This document shows, one piece after another, positions 55,915 through 64,000 of a stretch of DNA of 64,000 bases. Numbering within the stretch: position 1 is the stretch's first letter; each line of letters starts with the position of its first letter. The translations under genes were made by a program, and so were the position numbers. Source of the stretch: Planctomycetia bacterium (lineage in GTDB: Bacteria; Planctomycetota; Brocadiia; Brocadiales; Brocadiaceae). The notes under the pieces are model-generated. The model did no database searches and was not told the origin of the DNA. It saw only the letters and a program-made list of their open reading frames with translations. The DNA lies in contig JABTVC010000001.1 of NCBI GenBank assembly GCA_015075005.1, forward strand, positions 806,001 to 870,000. The letters run 5' to 3'.

Positions 55915-56201
55915 GAGTCTAAAGGAATTTTGGATGAAAAAATGTAATCTTATATCACTTATGTTGATAAGTCAATTGTAAAGATTTCAACACTCAATGA
56001 GGCCTTCTGCAACTAAGTAGTTCCTTTCCTTTTAAATTTTAGAAAAGTAGATACTTTTTGCTATAATTCTTTACCACGAAACCATGTGATAGCCAAAAAT
56101 TTCAACGAATGACTGGTATAATTCTCCTTGAATTTGTGGATAACTGATGTCAAAATGAAAACCATGAGCGTCATATAAGGGGGTAATACTAGGGTATCTG
56201 T

Positions 56202-57269
56202 ATGAATCTAAAATTTAACGATCATCTCCTTCCTGTACTTCCCGCCATGGATAACCTTCCTCTGGACAGGATTATTGGGATTACATCGACCGTTCCCATT
56301 GAGATTGTCTTTGCCGCCGGGTTTATTCCCTTAGACCTGAATAACCTGTTTATCGGTGACGCACTTTCTTACAAAATGGTTGAAGATGCCGAGTCGTCAG
56401 GCCTCCCAAGAAATACCTGTGCCTGGATCAAAGGAATGTATTCGGCTACAAGGAAATACCATATCCAGAGGATCATAAGTGTCATTCAGGGAGATTGTAG
56501 TAATAACGAGGCGCTGATGGAAATATTTCAATCGGAAGGCATTAAAACCATTCCTTTTGCCTACCCACATGACAAGGCGGATACAGGATTCCTGCACGAC
56601 CAGTTGATGATGCTGGCTGATAATCTGAGGGTACCGTATTCAAAGGCTGAAGAGATGAAAAAACACCTGGACGCCATTCGGGAAAAGGTGCATAAAATCG
56701 ATGAACTTACGTGGAAAGAGGATAGGGTAACGGGTGAAGAAAACCACATCTGGACGGTATCCACAAGCGATCTCATGGGAGACTATACCACGTTTAATGA
56801 GCGCGCGATAAGGTTTTTAAAACTGGCGCGAGGACGTGAACCCGTCCGATACGACCTTCGAATCGGCGTTATCGGCATACCCCCTATATGCGAAGACCTC
56901 TATCCCTTTCTTTCTACCATTGGAGCTCACGTTGTATTCAACGAGATTCAAAGGCAGTTCAGTATGCCCTATCACACAAAAACCCTTGTCGAACAGTACA
57001 GTCAATATACCTATCCCTATGATATCTTGTCACGAATGGAAGATATTCAACAAGAAATAAAACAAAGAAACATCAGGGGACTCATTCACTACGTTCAAAG
57101 TTTCTGCCATCGGCACATCCATGACAAGATTATCAGAAAACACATTCGATTACCGATTCTCACCCTGGACTGTGACCGCCCTGGCCCTGGACGCATGAAG
57201 ACCCGTATTGAGGCCTTTATTGAAATGCTGAAATACCATGAACCTAAAACACCGGTTATTAGTGGCTGA
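56202..57269 (+). CDS. 2-hydroxyacyl-CoA dehydratase-like subunit (HgdB/BcrC family)
   Basis: 355 residues. The family fold is recognisable: IGITSTVPIEIVFAAGFIPLD at the start, and three conserved Cys positions (RNTCAWIKG about residue 72, QGDCSNN about 99, VQSFCHRHIHD about 298) that would bind an iron-sulfur cluster. Neither the second subunit nor the ATP-dependent activator gene is nearby. So a full dehydratase or benzoyl-CoA reductase cannot be claimed. It may be a stand-alone relative of unknown substrate. Confidence 0.78.
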   Translation: MNLKFNDHLLPVLPAMDNLPLDRIIGITSTVPIEIVFAAGFIPLDLNNLFIGDALSYKMVEDAESSGLPRNTCAWIKGMYSATRKYHIQRIISVIQGDCSNNEALMEIFQSEGIKTIPFAYPHDKADTGFLHDQLMMLADNLRVPYSKAEEMKKHLDAIREKVHKIDELTWKEDRVTGEENHIWTVSTSDLMGDYTTFNERAIRFLKLARGREPVRYDLRIGVIGIPPICEDLYPFLSTIGAHVVFNEIQRQFSMPYHTKTLVEQYSQYTYPYDILSRMEDIQQEIKQRNIRGLIHYVQSFCHRHIHDKIIRKHIRLPILTLDCDRPGPGRMKTRIEAFIEMLKYHEPKTPVISG

Positions 57270-57503
57270 AATATCCCAGAAATTACCCTGTTCCTGAAAG
57301 TCCATAACCTGCTGGTGCATAGCCACTACCAGAATGAACCATTACTCTCTTTCCTCCTTTGCAAGGGAGAGATGAGGGGGAGATAGAAAATCCATAAAAA
57401 AAGAAGCTTTTATAAGGCATACTTTAAATCACCTATTTTTTACAAAAAAGCATCTTAACTACTGATCTGAAAAAGCCCGTCCATTATAATACTTCCCGAG
57501 GGA

Positions 57504-58334
57504 TTGAGAAGTTGGCTTTACTCACTCACGATCAATGAGTTTGGTTTTTTCTCCCGCTCATTTGATTTTATTGATCAGTTTCTCGGTCTGAAACTCCTTC
57601 GTTATGACAGGAAAGCTGTGCGTCGCTTCGCTATCATGGTTGCCTCAGTATGGGTAGTCTTTAGCATCGTGATGTTCCTTCTCAACAGGAATCTTTTCAT
57701 TATAGAATGTACCGCTGATAGTGGCGGTAACACCGTCACGGCTTTTATTATCAAATGGAAATATTTCAACCACAAAGATGAAATATTACTGGCATTGTCA
57801 GTGGGTTTCAGCGTTTTATGTCTTTATAATATTCGTAAAGTGGGCATGTTTTTCACGACCCTTGCTTGCTCCGTGTCCACAATAGGAATCGAACACGCGT
57901 TGTTACTGTCAAGGTATCTGGATGCGTCAAATCTCCTTTACTGGGTGGCCGTGATTGTCCTTGCCGTAGTTTTTGCGGGGCTGGCCTTCTACTCGTCGTA
58001 TACCTTTTCAAATGGGATCGAGAATCACCCAAGCTATACCGCGAGGCTCTCTCGTTCTCCTCTGATGAACTTACTGTTGTTTGCCATCGGTCTCTCCATT
58101 GTGGGCGTGCCTGGTCTCGGCATAGTTCTGGCCTGGGAATATCTGATCCACTATACTGCGCAGGTCTCACCCCATATTGTCGTAAAGGGATTCTTTATCA
58201 TTAAGGTGGATACCCTGCTGGTATTCCTGTTTTACTTCAGCAATTTCCTCGGCTTTCCCGACCATAAGGTGCAGGTGTTACATCACTACAAGCGCGATAC
58301 CTTGCATCTCCGCTGGGCACAGAAGCACTCTTAG
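57504..58334 (+). CDS. Membrane protein, faint resemblance to proton-pumping NADH dehydrogenase subunits
   Basis: 276 residues from TTG 57504; the frame is open a little further upstream. About six membrane helices. LLFAIGLSIVGVPGLGIVLA and EYLIHYTAQ recall the last helices of NuoL/NuoM-type proton antiporter subunits, but the conserved Lys/Glu of the channel are not clear. I would not name it. It may be a truncated relative. It is convergent with pyruvate carboxylase. Confidence 0.45.
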   Translation: MRSWLYSLTINEFGFFSRSFDFIDQFLGLKLLRYDRKAVRRFAIMVASVWVVFSIVMFLLNRNLFIIECTADSGGNTVTAFIIKWKYFNHKDEILLALSVGFSVLCLYNIRKVGMFFTTLACSVSTIGIEHALLLSRYLDASNLLYWVAVIVLAVVFAGLAFYSSYTFSNGIENHPSYTARLSRSPLMNLLLFAIGLSIVGVPGLGIVLAWEYLIHYTAQVSPHIVVKGFFIIKVDTLLVFLFYFSNFLGFPDHKVQVLHHYKRDTLHLRWAQKHS

Positions 58335-58433
58335 ATGTATCTGTTTACAAAACATACGCATTCCTCTAAAGGTCTGAAGGAATAGCGAAGATACTCCCAA
58401 TATATTTTTGTCGTTAGGTTTTTCAATGCATGT

Positions 58434-61400
58434 TTATGTATAGACAATCAGAAGGTCTCTCGCATCGACACATTCCTTTGTCTTAACCAGCACCTGAGCA
58501 ATCTCACCATCGTGTTCGGCATAAATAGTTGCCTCCATCTTCATGGCCTCCATAATCAGAAGAGGGTCATTTATGGCAACTTTCTCACCACGGGAAACTT
58601 TCACGGCAACAATCATGCCTGGCATGGGCGCACCGACGTGTTTGATGTTTCCTTCTTCCGCCTGAGGACGTTTGATTACTGAAGCAGCCACCTTGCGGTT
58701 GGAAATCACCACCTCACGAGGCTGGCCGTTCAGCTCAAAAAAGACGGTACAGTTTCCTTCGGCGTTTACCGGACTTATGGCTACCAGCTTGAAAATCAAG
58801 GCCTTTCCTTCTTCGATGTCAATGGTAACCTCTTCGTTCATGGGCAGACCGTAAAAAAATACATCCGTGGGAATGACGGAAACGTCGTCGTATTTTTTTC
58901 TGTGCTCAGCATGCTGGATGAAAACGTCAGGATACATCAGGTATGACATGAGTTCTTCATTGGTGATGGGTCTGGATATCCTTTCCTCAACTTTTAATTT
59001 GGTCTTTTCAAGGTCAACCGGCGACAGATTGGCTCCGGGCCTCTCCGCGTAAGCAGTGGCTCCGCGCAATATTTTATCCTGCACATCTTTTGGGAACCCT
59101 CCGGTAGGCTGACCGAGACGGCCTTCAAAGAACTCAACAACAGAATTGGGAAATGAAATGTCCCTGTTGCCGGCAACGATATCCTGAGCATTGATATTGT
59201 TTGTCACCAGGCAAAGTGTCAGGTCACCAACAACCTTTGAAGATGGCGTAACCTTCACAATATCTCCGAAAAGCTGGTTAACATCCGCATAAACGTCAGT
59301 GATCTCATGCCATCTATGCGCCAGACCCATAGAATGTGCTTGCTGGAAAAGGTTAGTAAACTGGCCGCCGGGGATTTCGTGGTGGTACACCTCGGCAGTG
59401 CTTGACTTTTGAATGGATTCAAAAGGCGCATAGTACTCCCTGACAACTTCCCAATAGTCAGAAAGTAACCCCAGTGCCCTGAAGTCCATGCCCGTATCGC
59501 GCTCGTGAAAACGAAGCATTTCTACGAGGGTGTTAAGATTAGGCTGGGATGTAAGTCCGGAAAGGGGACCCATGGCTACATCCACAATGTCCACACCGGC
59601 CTCTGCCGCCTTGATGAGGGTGGCGATCTGGCCACCTGACGTATCATGGCTGTGAAGGTGTATGGGAATCTTCAGCTCTGACTTCAAGGCGCGCACCAGA
59701 TTATAGGCGGCATAGGGTTTTAAAAGGCCTGCCATGTCCTTGATCGCGAGAATGTGCGCGCCGTGGCCTTCCAGTTCTTTTGCCATAGTTACGTAATAGT
59801 CGATCGTATATTTGTTTCGCTTCGGGTCAAGAATGTCGCCGGTATAACATATGGCGGCTTCACAGAGTGCATTGGTTTCAAGGACGGCATCCATCGCAAT
59901 TTTCATGTTGGTGACCCAGTTCAGTGAGTCAAAGACGCGGAATATATCGATGCCGCTTTCTGCCGCCTGTTTTATAAATGCCTTGACGACGTTGTCAGGA
60001 TAGTTGGTATAGCCCACGCCATTGGATGCCCGGAGCAGCATCTGGAACAAAATGTTGGGTGCCAATTTACGCATGGAGCGCAGGCGTTCCCAGGGACACT
60101 CCGTAAGAAATCTCATGGCGGTGTCAAAGGTTGCTCCGCCCCACATTTCAAGCGAAAAGAAATCTGCATGATTTCTGGAGTAAACCTCGGTTATTTTCAG
60201 CATGTCTATGGTCCTCATACGGGTAGCCAGCAGAGACTGATGCGCATCGCGGAATGTCGTGTCTGTCAGCAGTACTTTTTTCTCATGAAGGATATACTGA
60301 ACAAATTTTTCAGGCCCTATTTCCATGAGAAGGTCACGCGTGCCTTTTGGTCTTGGTATTTTACGGTCAACGAGCGGAACCGGAGCTTTGCGACGGCATA
60401 GAGATTTCGGCATTTCCCTGATTAGCGGATGTCCGTTGACCATGATGTCTCCCATATAACGTATAATGCGGGTGGCACGGTCCCTGCGGTAAGGAAATTG
60501 GTAGAGATTATGATTTTCGTCAATGAATCGCGTGGTGCATTTACCTTTCAGAAAATCTTTGTGATTCACCAGATTGATGAGAAACGGGATATTGGTTTTC
60601 ACGCCGCGTATCCGGAACTCATGCAATGCACGGTCCATACGGCATGCTGTTTCTTCAAAGCAGGTTCCGAAGGCTGTAACCTTTACGAGCAGGGAGTCGT
60701 AGTAAGGAGAAACGAGTGCCCCGGAGAATGCAGTGCCTGCGTCAAGACGAATGCCCATGCCACCTGCAGAACGGTAATGCTGGATGCGACCATAGTCTGG
60801 AATAAACTTGTTGGAAGGGTCCTCTGTGGTAATCCGGCACTGGAACGCAATACTGTGTATCTGAATTGCATCCTGGTTCGGTATGCGGATTTCCGGTGAA
60901 TTCAGCGGGAACCCCTCACTGATTAATATCTGCCTCTTCACCAGATCGAACCCGGTAACAGTTTCTGTGACGGTGTGTTCGACCTGAATTCTGGGGTTGA
61001 TTTCGATGAAATAATATTTACTGGTTTCCGTATCAAGGAGAAACTCTACGGTACCGGCGTTATCGTAGTTCACTGATTTGCATATTTTTACTGCTGCATC
61101 ACAGATGCGCTGCCTGATGCTTCTTTCGAGATTCTGAGCAGGGGCAATCTCAACGACTTTCTGATGGCGTCTTTGAAGAGAACAGTCACGTTCAAACAGG
61201 TGTACAATATTGTTGTGCTTGTCACCGAGGATCTGTACCTCAATGTGGCGTGCCTTTTCGATGTATTTTTCTATGAAGCATTCATCAGAACCGAAGGCCG
61301 TCAGGGATTCACGCTGCGCCTCATTCAGGCGATGTCCCAATTCCAGCTCACTGCGAACCACACGCATGCCGCGGCCACCTCCGCCATGGGCAGCCTTGAT

Positions 61401-61883
61401 GATTACAGGGTATCCCAGTTTGCCGCAGATATCCCTGGCCTCATCCAGGCTTTTCACGGGGTGATCAGATCCGGAAAGTATAGAAACCTGCGATTCTCCG
61501 GCAATCTTTCTGGCTGAGATTTTATCACCGAGCATCTGGAGAATTTCCGGACGGGGACCGATAAAGGTAATACCTGCCTGCTCGCAAGTTGTGGCAAATC
61601 TGGCATTCTCCGAGAGAAATCCATACCCTGGATGTATGGCATCGACCTCCTTTTCTTTGGCTATCTGAATAATCCCTTCGATGTCCAGGTAAGCCTTGAC
61701 AGGCTCTTTGCCCTTACCGATCTGATACGCTTCGTCTGCTTTAAATTTATGAAGTGCAAAGCGGTCTTCGTGGGAGTATATTGCCACGGTTCTTATATCA
61801 AGTTCATGCGCTGCCCGGCAGACCCGTATCGCTATTTCGCTCCGGTTGGCAACGAGAAGCTTTTTAAATTTTCTGATTTCCAT
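58434..61883 (-). CDS. pyc: Pyruvate carboxylase
   Basis: 1149 residues, normal for the single-chain enzyme. Biotin carboxylase 1-450 (HPGYGFLSENARFA, AAHGGGGRGMRVV, FIEINPRIQVEHTVTE), carboxyltransferase about 535-830 (LLTDTTFRDAHQSLLATRMR, DSLNWVTNMK, HLHSHDTSGGQIATL), and a C-terminal biotinyl domain with the biotin Lys in IMEAMKMEATIYAEH. It makes oxaloacetate from pyruvate, bicarbonate and ATP. It supports anaplerosis and gluconeogenesis, consistent with the acetyl-CoA synthetase nearby. Confidence 0.96.
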   Translation of the reverse strand: MEIRKFKKLLVANRSEIAIRVCRAAHELDIRTVAIYSHEDRFALHKFKADEAYQIGKGKEPVKAYLDIEGIIQIAKEKEVDAIHPGYGFLSENARFATTCEQAGITFIGPRPEILQMLGDKISARKIAGESQVSILSGSDHPVKSLDEARDICGKLGYPVIIKAAHGGGGRGMRVVRSELELGHRLNEAQRESLTAFGSDECFIEKYIEKARHIEVQILGDKHNNIVHLFERDCSLQRRHQKVVEIAPAQNLERSIRQRICDAAVKICKSVNYDNAGTVEFLLDTETSKYYFIEINPRIQVEHTVTETVTGFDLVKRQILISEGFPLNSPEIRIPNQDAIQIHSIAFQCRITTEDPSNKFIPDYGRIQHYRSAGGMGIRLDAGTAFSGALVSPYYDSLLVKVTAFGTCFEETACRMDRALHEFRIRGVKTNIPFLINLVNHKDFLKGKCTTRFIDENHNLYQFPYRRDRATRIIRYMGDIMVNGHPLIREMPKSLCRRKAPVPLVDRKIPRPKGTRDLLMEIGPEKFVQYILHEKKVLLTDTTFRDAHQSLLATRMRTIDMLKITEVYSRNHADFFSLEMWGGATFDTAMRFLTECPWERLRSMRKLAPNILFQMLLRASNGVGYTNYPDNVVKAFIKQAAESGIDIFRVFDSLNWVTNMKIAMDAVLETNALCEAAICYTGDILDPKRNKYTIDYYVTMAKELEGHGAHILAIKDMAGLLKPYAAYNLVRALKSELKIPIHLHSHDTSGGQIATLIKAAEAGVDIVDVAMGPLSGLTSQPNLNTLVEMLRFHERDTGMDFRALGLLSDYWEVVREYYAPFESIQKSSTAEVYHHEIPGGQFTNLFQQAHSMGLAHRWHEITDVYADVNQLFGDIVKVTPSSKVVGDLTLCLVTNNINAQDIVAGNRDISFPNSVVEFFEGRLGQPTGGFPKDVQDKILRGATAYAERPGANLSPVDLEKTKLKVEERISRPITNEELMSYLMYPDVFIQHAEHRKKYDDVSVIPTDVFFYGLPMNEEVTIDIEEGKALIFKLVAISPVNAEGNCTVFFELNGQPREVVISNRKVAASVIKRPQAEEGNIKHVGAPMPGMIVAVKVSRGEKVAINDPLLIMEAMKMEATIYAEHDGEIAQVLVKTKECVDARDLLIVYT

Positions 61884-62003
61884 AAAAAACCTTTACATAA
61901 TAAATCCACTGAAGAAAATTATACCCTCCTGGTAATACCCTTCAACTAAAATTACGAACGATACAAGATTTATCCTTTCCCATCGTCAGGCAAATTGATA
62001 TCC

Positions 62004-63020
62004 CTATATTTTGTCAAGTACGAGAACACACTGGTCAATCTGCAACCTTAAAAAATCATTGTGCTTTAATCTCTCTTGCAATCTCTTTCTGGCATGACTC
62101 ATACCGCCAACCGTCAGGCCGCCTAATTCCCGGCCTATTTCTCTTAAACTTTTATGGATTAATAAATAACGGCAACATAATTCTATAAGTACCATCCTTG
62201 CCTCTTGAGCGGTCGACCGGCGTTTTAATAAATTGTTCCTCTCTACCATAAAAATCTCACATACCTGATCCACTATGGTATCCAAGGGTATTTCCTTGAT
62301 GAGTTTCTTTGACCTTGGTTGTTCGGTTAAATCAAAATTGCCCTTCTTTTTCTTTAATATATTTGCATAAACCCAATCAACAAAACCTTTCTCCCCAAGA
62401 ACCACTTGTCCTTTAACGTCTTGAAAGGGCGATTCAATTCCCATCGTGATTCCTTCTTCAATAAATCCTCTATATCGTTTGCGTCCATCACTCTGATCAC
62501 CGCCCAAATATCCAAGAACGCTGCTATAGCAAACAAAAGTATCCCGATATCGTTTCAATCCATATCCGCGATTGCTGCTCCATTGATAATTGCCTAACCA
62601 GGCAAGCCGGTCGGATAACTTCTGCTTATAAACTTTATGTATCCTGACAGGATTTAAATGAATATAACGGGAAAGCTCCAGAAGATAAGAATCCTTATCA
62701 ACAAGAACCGCTTTATAACGTCCCTGATAGAGATGCCCTGATCGTTTATGCCTTCTGTTGTAATACCCTGAGTAAGCAGTGTTAAACCGTTGTGCAAATC
62801 GATTGAGATTTCCCAGAGGCGTATGGAGAATAAGGTGGAAGTGATTATCCATTAGGACATAGCCATGTAATTCCACCTTGTATTTATCAATGCTTTCTTG
62901 TAGTATATTTAAGAAAGTTTTCCTGTCTCCGTCGTCTTTAAATATAACATTCTTCTCATTACCACGACAGGTAAAATGATACCATGCTCCCTGATATTCA
63001 ATGCGTAAAGGTCTTGCCAT
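62004..63020 (-). CDS. REP-associated tyrosine transposase (RAYT) with DnaA-like C-terminal region
   Basis: 338 residues, intact. The Y1 transposase domain starts MARPLRIEYQGAWYHFTCRG and has the HUH motif MDNHFHLILHT, with the catalytic Tyr probably in YSGYYNRRH, then GHLYQGRYKAVLVDKDSYLL and RYIHLNPVR. The C-terminal 90 residues (ARMVLIELCCRYLLIHKSLR, EIGRELGGLTVGGMSHARKR) resemble DnaA domain IV. It probably cuts and moves REP hairpins. Unlike the copy at 16.5 kb, no REP pair was noticed at its edges. Confidence 0.88.
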   Translation of the reverse strand: MARPLRIEYQGAWYHFTCRGNEKNVIFKDDGDRKTFLNILQESIDKYKVELHGYVLMDNHFHLILHTPLGNLNRFAQRFNTAYSGYYNRRHKRSGHLYQGRYKAVLVDKDSYLLELSRYIHLNPVRIHKVYKQKLSDRLAWLGNYQWSSNRGYGLKRYRDTFVCYSSVLGYLGGDQSDGRKRYRGFIEEGITMGIESPFQDVKGQVVLGEKGFVDWVYANILKKKKGNFDLTEQPRSKKLIKEIPLDTIVDQVCEIFMVERNNLLKRRSTAQEARMVLIELCCRYLLIHKSLREIGRELGGLTVGGMSHARKRLQERLKHNDFLRLQIDQCVLVLDKI

Positions 63021-63096
63021 AATAAGGGTATCAATTTAGCATTCTTTACTTTGTTTGTCAATAGATAAGGTTTGACCCCATTTTGGAGGTGTGCCC

Positions 63097-64000
63097 ATGA
63101 GTAATCAATCGAACAAAATCATCTATTCCATGTTTAAGGTAAGTAAACATTATGATAAAAAGCCTGTGTTGAAGGATATATCCCTTTCGTATTTTTACGG
63201 AGCGAAGATCGGTGTGTTAGGTTTAAATGGTTCAGGAAAGAGTTCTCTCCTGCGCATTCTTGCAGGAAAAGATAAGGATTTTAACGGGCAGGCAACCCTT
63301 TCTCCCGGATACACGGTTGGATTTTTGGAGCAGGAACCACAACTGGATGAGACAAAAACGGTGCGTGAAATTGTGGAGCAAGGCATTCAGGACCTGGTAG
63401 ACCTACATAATGAGTATAACCGGATCAACGAACGATTTGCTGAGCCGATGCCAGCTGATGACATGAACAAGTTGATAGAACGTCAGGGGGAGGTACAGGA
63501 AAAAATTGATGCACTTAGCGCATGGGACCTGGATGCTCGTCTGGAAATGGCGATGGATGCCTTACGTTGCCCCGAAGGGAACATGCCAATAAAGGTATTA
63601 TCCGGGGGAGAAAGACGCCGTGTGGCGCTTTGCCGGTTATTATTACAAAAACCTGACATTTTACTTTTAGACGAGCCGACGAACCACCTTGACACCGAAT
63701 CGGTCGCATGGCTGGAGCACCATTTGAAAAATTATGAAGGAACCGTAATCGCGGTAACCCATGACCGTTATTTTCTCGATAATGTAGCCGGCTGGATATT
63801 GGAGCTGGACAGGGGATATGGAATTCCCTGGAAAGGGAATTATACATCATGGCTTGAGCAAAAGCAAAACAGGTTGCAGCAGGAAGAAAAGCAGGAGACA
63901 GAACGGCAAAAGACCTTACAGCGCGAGCTGGAATGGATCAGAATGACTCCAAAGGGCAGGCACGCAAAATCGAAGGCGCGCATTAACTCCTACGAATCGC
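63097..64000 (+). CDS. ettA: ABC-F ATPase, energy-dependent translational throttle protein (partial)
   Basis: The first 301 residues of an ORF that runs off the window. GGAGGT at 63085-63090 sets ATG 63097. Walker A is GLNGSGKSSLL, and LSGGERRRVALCRLLLQKPD followed by ILLLDEPTNHLD are signature and Walker B. The arm between domains contains KQNRLQQEEKQETERQ and LEWIRMTPKGRHAKSKARI. This linker is characteristic of EttA, which binds the ribosomal E site and couples translation to ATP level. The second ATPase domain is beyond the edge. Confidence 0.93.
   Translation, partial: MSNQSNKIIYSMFKVSKHYDKKPVLKDISLSYFYGAKIGVLGLNGSGKSSLLRILAGKDKDFNGQATLSPGYTVGFLEQEPQLDETKTVREIVEQGIQDLVDLHNEYNRINERFAEPMPADDMNKLIERQGEVQEKIDALSAWDLDARLEMAMDALRCPEGNMPIKVLSGGERRRVALCRLLLQKPDILLLDEPTNHLDTESVAWLEHHLKNYEGTVIAVTHDRYFLDNVAGWILELDRGYGIPWKGNYTSWLEQKQNRLQQEEKQETERQKTLQRELEWIRMTPKGRHAKSKARINSYES

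Overview
The window looks like chromosome from a Gram-negative bacterium of moderate to low GC. It has an LPS-type heptosyltransferase, peptidoglycan synthesis (murD, glmU/glmM), an LL-diaminopimelate-type aminotransferase, a short phosphatidylserine decarboxylase, two sigma-54 activator systems and REP-associated transposases. My best guess is a planctomycete of the Brocadiales (anammox) type. That is inference from overall gene style and cannot be proven from the sequence alone. || Layout. 0-4.8 kb, plus strand: end of psd, ribE, a diguanylate cyclase, pdxA, a cupin, rsmA. 4.8-13.0 kb, minus strand: B12-type radical SAM protein, a broken HD hydrolase, cysS, a Uma2-type protein, gltX, sppA, ubiX, a CPBP protease. 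13.2-14.1 kb: a bifunctional-nuclease-type gene and two tRNA-Ser genes. 14.1-17.0 kb is accessory debris behind the tRNAs: an antitoxin-like fragment, a 3D-domain protein between direct repeats, a decayed ISL3 transposase, and a broken RAYT transposase between inverted REP palindromes. 17.0-19.6 kb: glmU-like and glmM. 19.7-22.0 kb: palindromic repeats and a decayed group II intron. 22.0-28.5 kb: a very large secreted subtilisin-like protease gene, broken by an ISL3-family insertion (8-bp target duplication) and frameshifts, preceded by a c-di-GMP-I riboswitch and terminator. 28.5-35.5 kb, minus strand: nth, GxxExxY protein, argS, trpS, dapL-like, FMN-binding protein, aroF with a leader terminator. 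35.8-38.3 kb: rpsO-pnp. 38.5-42.0 kb: cold-shock protein, a two-component system, a zinc-ribbon membrane protein, a peroxiredoxin with a PerR/Fur-like box. 42.6-46.6 kb: HigB-like toxin remnant, murD, Ca/Na antiporter, heptosyltransferase. 47.0-51.5 kb: a second kinase/sigma-54 regulator pair and a PpiC-type isomerase. 51.5-54.1 kb: lipoprotein, UspA, small secreted protein, FmdE-like protein. 54.1-61.9 kb: acetyl-CoA synthetase, 2-hydroxyacyl-CoA dehydratase-like subunit, unknown membrane protein, pyruvate carboxylase. 62.0-64.0 kb: an intact RAYT and the start of ettA. || Function. Most of the window is housekeeping: five aminoacyl-tRNA-related functions (cysS, gltX, argS, trpS and two tRNA-Ser), cofactor synthesis (riboflavin, PLP, prenyl-FMN), RNA turnover and acetyl-CoA/oxaloacetate metabolism. 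The c-di-GMP connection (a GGDEF enzyme with an intact I-site and a riboswitch in front of a giant secreted protease) is the clearest regulatory story. || Caution. Single-base indels break genes that should be essential (rpsO, pnp, argS) while their codons remain conserved in alternating frames. Part of the window is therefore probably error-prone sequence, and the other frameshifts, including those in the protease, must be read with that in mind. I found no CRISPR array, no prophage and no clear undescribed multi-gene system.
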